DNA from: Phycisphaeraceae bacterium | Lineage (GTDB): Bacteria; Planctomycetota; Phycisphaerae; Phycisphaerales; Phycisphaeraceae | DNA length: 54,789 nucleotides | Direction of reading: 5' to 3' | NCBI GenBank assembly: GCA_002686995.1 | Contig: NYZC01000114.1 | Span: 1 to 54,789 of the forward strand | Part shown: positions 51,977 through 54,789 of the stretch, piece by piece | Layout of the letters: every line of letters starts with the position of its first letter | How positions within the stretch are numbered: the first letter of the stretch is position 1 | Made by a program: the position numbers and the translations under genes | The notes under the pieces: generated by a model | The model's input: only the letters and a program-made list of their open reading frames with translations | Database searches by the model: none | Told to the model about the DNA's origin: nothing

Positions 51977-53131
51977 ATGATCATCGACTCTCACATGTAC
52001 TGTTTCGAGCCGCTGGACGAACCCGGCGGGCATGCCAGTGGCCAGGAACGTCTGCGCTGGGCGCAGCGCGGCCATGGGCAGCACCATCAACCCGCGTGGC
52101 GCGTGCGCGATCGTGCCCCGGCGCCTTCGCATGTCATCAGTCCACCCGATCCATCGCGCCCGGAAGCGTTGCCGGACGTGAACTTTCGCGTCGACCACGA
52201 TTGCGGCCGGGTGGTCTGGACCATCGACGGCGAAGACTACACGAAGCAGTTTCTGCCGCCGGGCCTGAACCACACCCGGTTCACGGCCCACGGCGCGATC
52301 GCCGAGATGGACTATGCCGGCGTCGACCTCGCGCTGCTGCACACCGACCCGATGCTGGGCCGCGACAGCGCCTTTCTCGGCCGGTGCGTGCAGCAGTACC
52401 CGGACCGGCTCCGCTCGATGGCGCCGGTCGATGAATGGCGCATCCCGGACGAAACCGAGGCGGTGATCGAGGAGCTGGCCACGGCGATCAACGTCCACGG
52501 CCTGCACGCCATCAAGTTCATCCCGCCGCTCGTCTCTCCAGCGCATACGGAACCGTGGGACGACGGTCCTTATCGTCCGTTCTGGCAGTTCGCGACATCG
52601 CTTGATGTTCCCGTGTTCTTCACGCTGGGCACCGGACCGCGCGAGTTGATGATCGAAGCCTCGGAAGCGGAACATCGAGAAGGGTACCTCGCCGAGCAGA
52701 AGACCCTCATGCGCTGGATGGAGCGATACCCCGACACGGCGTGCAGCCTGACCCACGGGTTTCCCTGGCGCCTCTACGTGGAGGGTGAGCGCCTCACCGT
52801 GCCCGACGCGATCTGGGAGCCGTTTCAAAACCCGAACTGCAATATGGAGGTGAGCTTTCCCGTTCGCATCGGTGACCTGTTCGACTATCCGTACCGGCAG
52901 GTCTGGTTCGTGCTCGAGCAGATGATCGAGCACATCGGCGCGGATCACCTGCTCTGGGGCACGGACATGCCGTTCCAGAACCGCTTCTGCACCTACCGCC
53001 AGTCACGGCAATGGATCGAGCAGTATTGTGAATTCCTGACGCCGCAGGATCTCACCTGGCTCATGGGGGCCACGGCCGGCCGCATCCTTGGAATCAAATC
53101 GCGGAGCTCGAACGCGGACCGATCCCCTTGA
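51977..53131 (+). CDS. Amidohydrolase family (PF04909-like) protein
   Basis: 384 residues starting behind GAGGGA at 51977. An early MIIDSHMYCF replaces the usual D-x-H-x-H (second histidine is Tyr), then LIALLHTD-like strand VDLALLHTDPM, KFIPPL, CSLTHGFPWRLY and LLWGTDMPFQ. This is the layout of the amidohydrolase-2 TIM proteins. Loss of the second metal histidine suggests one-metal or altered chemistry. Relatives are lactonases and decarboxylases. It is downstream of the lyase-like gene, and a broken binding-protein-like fragment and the acid-sugar dehydratase follow. Confidence 0.75.
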   Translation: MIIDSHMYCFEPLDEPGGHASGQERLRWAQRGHGQHHQPAWRVRDRAPAPSHVISPPDPSRPEALPDVNFRVDHDCGRVVWTIDGEDYTKQFLPPGLNHTRFTAHGAIAEMDYAGVDLALLHTDPMLGRDSAFLGRCVQQYPDRLRSMAPVDEWRIPDETEAVIEELATAINVHGLHAIKFIPPLVSPAHTEPWDDGPYRPFWQFATSLDVPVFFTLGTGPRELMIEASEAEHREGYLAEQKTLMRWMERYPDTACSLTHGFPWRLYVEGERLTVPDAIWEPFQNPNCNMEVSFPVRIGDLFDYPYRQVWFVLEQMIEHIGADHLLWGTDMPFQNRFCTYRQSRQWIEQYCEFLTPQDLTWLMGATAGRILGIKSRSSNADRSP

Positions 53132-53146
53132 GAAACCGGTAGCTCG

Positions 53147-53419
53147 ATGCGAAACCTGTGCATCACGGCGCTCTTGGCCGCGTGGCCGGTCGCGGCCGGA
53201 GGCGCGCCGGAGCCGGCGGAACTGGTGCGCTGGGGGATGGCCCAGCGCCCGCCCTGCAATGCACCGGCTTCCGCCGCGGTCAGGATCGAGCAGCTCTTTC
53301 TCGAAGCGCATCCGCACATCCGGCTGGCGCTCGGGAAGCGGCAAGTCGAAGATTCGCCGGTGGTCCGTATCAGGAATTCGGATCCGGGGAACGATAGAGC
53401 ACGCGGTCCCCGATCTTGA
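53147..53419 (+). pseudogene. Truncated exported protein, possibly a solute-binding protein N-terminus
   Basis: A 90-residue frame with a signal peptide (MRNLCITALLAAWPVAAGG) followed by ELVRWGMAQRPP and AVRIEQLFLEAHPHIRLALG, the pattern seen at the mature start of ABC sugar-binding proteins (a Phe-x-x-x-HP-x-I-x-L helix-strand). It soon becomes unrelated sequence and overlaps the end of the oppositely oriented dehydratase gene by 50 bases. It is a fragment only. The family assignment is weak because just ~40 residues are informative. Confidence 0.4.
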
Positions 53420-54557
53420 TCTGGGTCTCCACCAGGTATTTCTCGATCGCGCCGAGGTTCACCTCGACGCCGAGACCCGGTCTGGCAGGCACCTGGATCT
53501 GCCCGGCGTCGTTCAGGGCCAGCTCGTCGTGGTTCAGCTCGACGGCCAGCGCCTTGGGTTCGACCGGGTATTCACAGAGCCACGAATCCTCGACGCCGGA
53601 AAACGGCTGCAGGGAGGCGCTCAATGCCAGGTGAGTCGTGAACGTGTGGTTCACGTAGGTGACCCCGTGCGCCCTGGCATGGTCGCAGACCTTCTTGGAT
53701 GGACCGATGCCTCCGATCCGGCCGGTGTCGATCTGGATGAAGCCGACCTTGCCGTAATCGATCAGGTGGCGGGCCATGTGAATGTTCCTCGCGCCTTCCC
53801 CTCCCGCGAGACGAACCTTTCGGCAGTGAGCCGCCAGCTCCGCGTGGGCCTCGAGGGCTTCGCCGACGAACGGCTCTTCCAGCCAGGTGGCGCGGTGCTC
53901 TTCCAGAGCCTCCAGGCGCGGCAGCGCCTTGCGGGGATCATCGCCCCACGCGGTGCCGGCATCGACCAGCAGAATCCCTTCGGGCCCCAGACCTTCCCGT
54001 GCGGCCTCGACCTGCAGGCGGTCCGCTTCGACGTCGCCGAGTCCGTACGGCCCCCATCCGAACTTGACCGCCTTGAACCCTTGCCGCACCGAGGCTCGCG
54101 CCTTCTGTCTCGTCTGGTCGGGCGTGTCGCCGAAGAGCTGGGAGGCGTATGGCGTCTTGGGATAGACGCGGTCGTAGCCCAGCAGTTCGTAGACGGGCTT
54201 GCCGTGCTTATTGCCCAGAAGATCCCAAAGGGCAATCTCCACGCCGGAGAAGGTGTGATCGGTCTGGGCAATGTCCAGGCCGTCCCGCGCGACGCGTCGC
54301 GCGATCCGGGCGATGTCCTCGGGGCCGTCGACGACCTGGTTCGCAACGGCCTGGTTCAGAGGCTTGCAGATCTCGTGGGACATGGGACAGACCCAGTTGG
54401 CGATGCAGACCAGCGGCGAAGCCTCGCACTCGCCCCAACCGGTCAGGCCGTCGGCCCGCACGCGCACCAGAAGCGCATCCTGGCTGCCGTCGGCGATGTC
54501 CTCGATCTGCGGCATCGAAACGTAGAAGAAATCAATGGATTCGATTCTCATCGGCAT
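53370..54557 (-). CDS. Enolase-superfamily (mandelate racemase/muconate lactonizing) acid-sugar dehydratase-like
   Basis: 395 residues. Capping domain then the barrel with AVKFGWG (K165), LLVDAGTAW (D199), WLEEPF (E228), AGGEG (E254) and NHTFTTH (H304). Asp-Glu-Glu metal ligands and the His general acid/base are all present. The usual KxK second lysine is replaced by Gly-Trp (KFGWG), a variant known in some dehydratases of this superfamily. Members dehydrate aldonates such as rhamnonate or fuconate to 2-keto-3-deoxy acids. It would supply the HpaI or DapA aldolases elsewhere in the window. The stop lies inside the opposite fragment. ATG 54551 is an alternative start. Confidence 0.85.
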   Translation of the reverse strand: MPMRIESIDFFYVSMPQIEDIADGSQDALLVRVRADGLTGWGECEASPLVCIANWVCPMSHEICKPLNQAVANQVVDGPEDIARIARRVARDGLDIAQTDHTFSGVEIALWDLLGNKHGKPVYELLGYDRVYPKTPYASQLFGDTPDQTRQKARASVRQGFKAVKFGWGPYGLGDVEADRLQVEAAREGLGPEGILLVDAGTAWGDDPRKALPRLEALEEHRATWLEEPFVGEALEAHAELAAHCRKVRLAGGEGARNIHMARHLIDYGKVGFIQIDTGRIGGIGPSKKVCDHARAHGVTYVNHTFTTHLALSASLQPFSGVEDSWLCEYPVEPKALAVELNHDELALNDAGQIQVPARPGLGVEVNLGAIEKYLVETQIKIGDRVLYRSPDPNS

Positions 54558-54677
54558 GCGGTGATCCTATCGCCGGAATCGGCCTGGGCAATACATGGAT
54601 CGGTTCTGGGGCTGTCCAATGGGTCTCTTCCGCTTCGATCATCTAGAATGATGTGGTCATTAGATTCTTCCCCCGTC

Positions 54678-54702
54678 ACTTCTTGTCACGGTGACGAGAA
54701 GT
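54678..54702. promoter_or_regulatory. Near-perfect 25-bp palindrome upstream of dehydratase gene
   Basis: ACTTCTTGTCAC (54678-54689) faces GTGACGAGAAGT (54691-54702) around one base, with 11 of 12 pairs matching. It lies 121 bases before the dehydratase start and abuts the right terminal repeat. The symmetry suits a dimeric regulator site; a terminator is also possible. Confidence 0.45.
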
Positions 54703-54705
54703 TGA

Positions 54706-54789
54706 AGAACCACGGATGAACACGGATAGGGCATCGGGGCTCGCTTCGCTCAACCGCAGCCCGCGCACTGGTCGTCGGCGAACCGCGCG
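54706..54789 (-). repeat. Terminal dispersed repeat, right copy
   Basis: The reverse complement of the 132-215 repeat with about seven mismatches. It runs to the window's last base, so its outer limit is unknown. Because the same repeat ends the window at both sides in opposite orientation, the break could simply mark where an assembler stopped. Confidence 0.7.

Noticed and set aside
1-54789. CRISPR array, tRNA or rRNA gene, insertion sequence transposase
   Set aside because: No regularly spaced direct repeats with unique spacers, no cloverleaf or rRNA core sequence, and no transposase or integrase motif were seen.

Overview
The window reads as a chromosomal segment (possibly a whole metagenomic contig) from a GC-rich, glycan-degrading bacterium. 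Planctomycetota, perhaps a Phycisphaerae-like lineage, is my best guess. Three PEP-CTERM proteins, a type IV prepilin-like pseudopilin with a C-terminal DG motif, an FG-GAP/ASPIC (CRTAC1) protein, three DUF4838 proteins and many BNR sialidases support this. There are no rRNA or other housekeeping genes to fix the taxonomy, so this is inference from gene families.

Layout. 1-4060: a terminal repeat, a 2-aminoethylphosphonate transaminase-like gene lacking a normal start codon, and three PEP-CTERM genes, all on the minus strand. 4380-6923: a CRTAC1-type FG-GAP/ASPIC protein whose reading frame is broken only by one in-frame TGA followed by a SECIS-like hairpin. 6961-13565: a divergent pair of secreted proteins that share an unassigned TIM-barrel-like domain, then a GH-like barrel protein. 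13627-19074: a minus-strand operon (six-hairpin glycosidase, sialidase, DUF4838). 19128-26482: a second DUF4838, a DapA/NAL-family lyase, a PHP phosphoesterase, a phosphoesterase-PQQ propeller fusion and a pseudopilin. 26540-35880: a tight eight-gene plus-strand operon (DUF4838, M24 peptidase, metallophosphatase, small alpha/beta-barrel protein, aldo-keto reductase, HpcH/HpaI aldolase, amidohydrolase, five-bladed-propeller glycosidase-like protein). 36004-39769: minus-strand sialidase, polysaccharide deacetylase-like protein and sialidase. 40137-44997: a giant GH42-like protein and an M55 D-aminopeptidase. 45076-48447: two divergent propeller paralogs of identical length. 48465-54557: a class A beta-lactamase-like protein, an exo-rhamnogalacturonan-lyase-like (PcRGLX/YetA) protein, an amidohydrolase and an enolase-superfamily acid-sugar dehydratase.

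How it could work together (inference): sialidase, propeller, DUF4838 and lyase proteins release unusual acidic or deoxy sugars. An aldo-keto reductase (sugar dehydrogenase), amidohydrolases (lactonases), an enolase-superfamily dehydratase and two classes of pyruvate-type aldolase (HpaI, DapA) could then oxidise, dehydrate and cleave them to pyruvate plus an aldehyde. Most propeller enzymes lack signal peptides. No transporter and no transcription regulator is present; the only trace of uptake is a decayed fragment resembling a solute-binding protein.

The region has been heavily reshuffled. There are gene fragments of a CRTAC1 protein, a sialidase, a propeller protein and a possible binding protein. 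Dispersed low-complexity repeats, two of which supply stop codons of genes, and a ~84-bp inverted repeat at both ends of the window add to this picture. The most interesting leads are the in-frame UGA, the shared unassigned barrel domain of the 6961-11879 gene pair, and the eight-gene operon.
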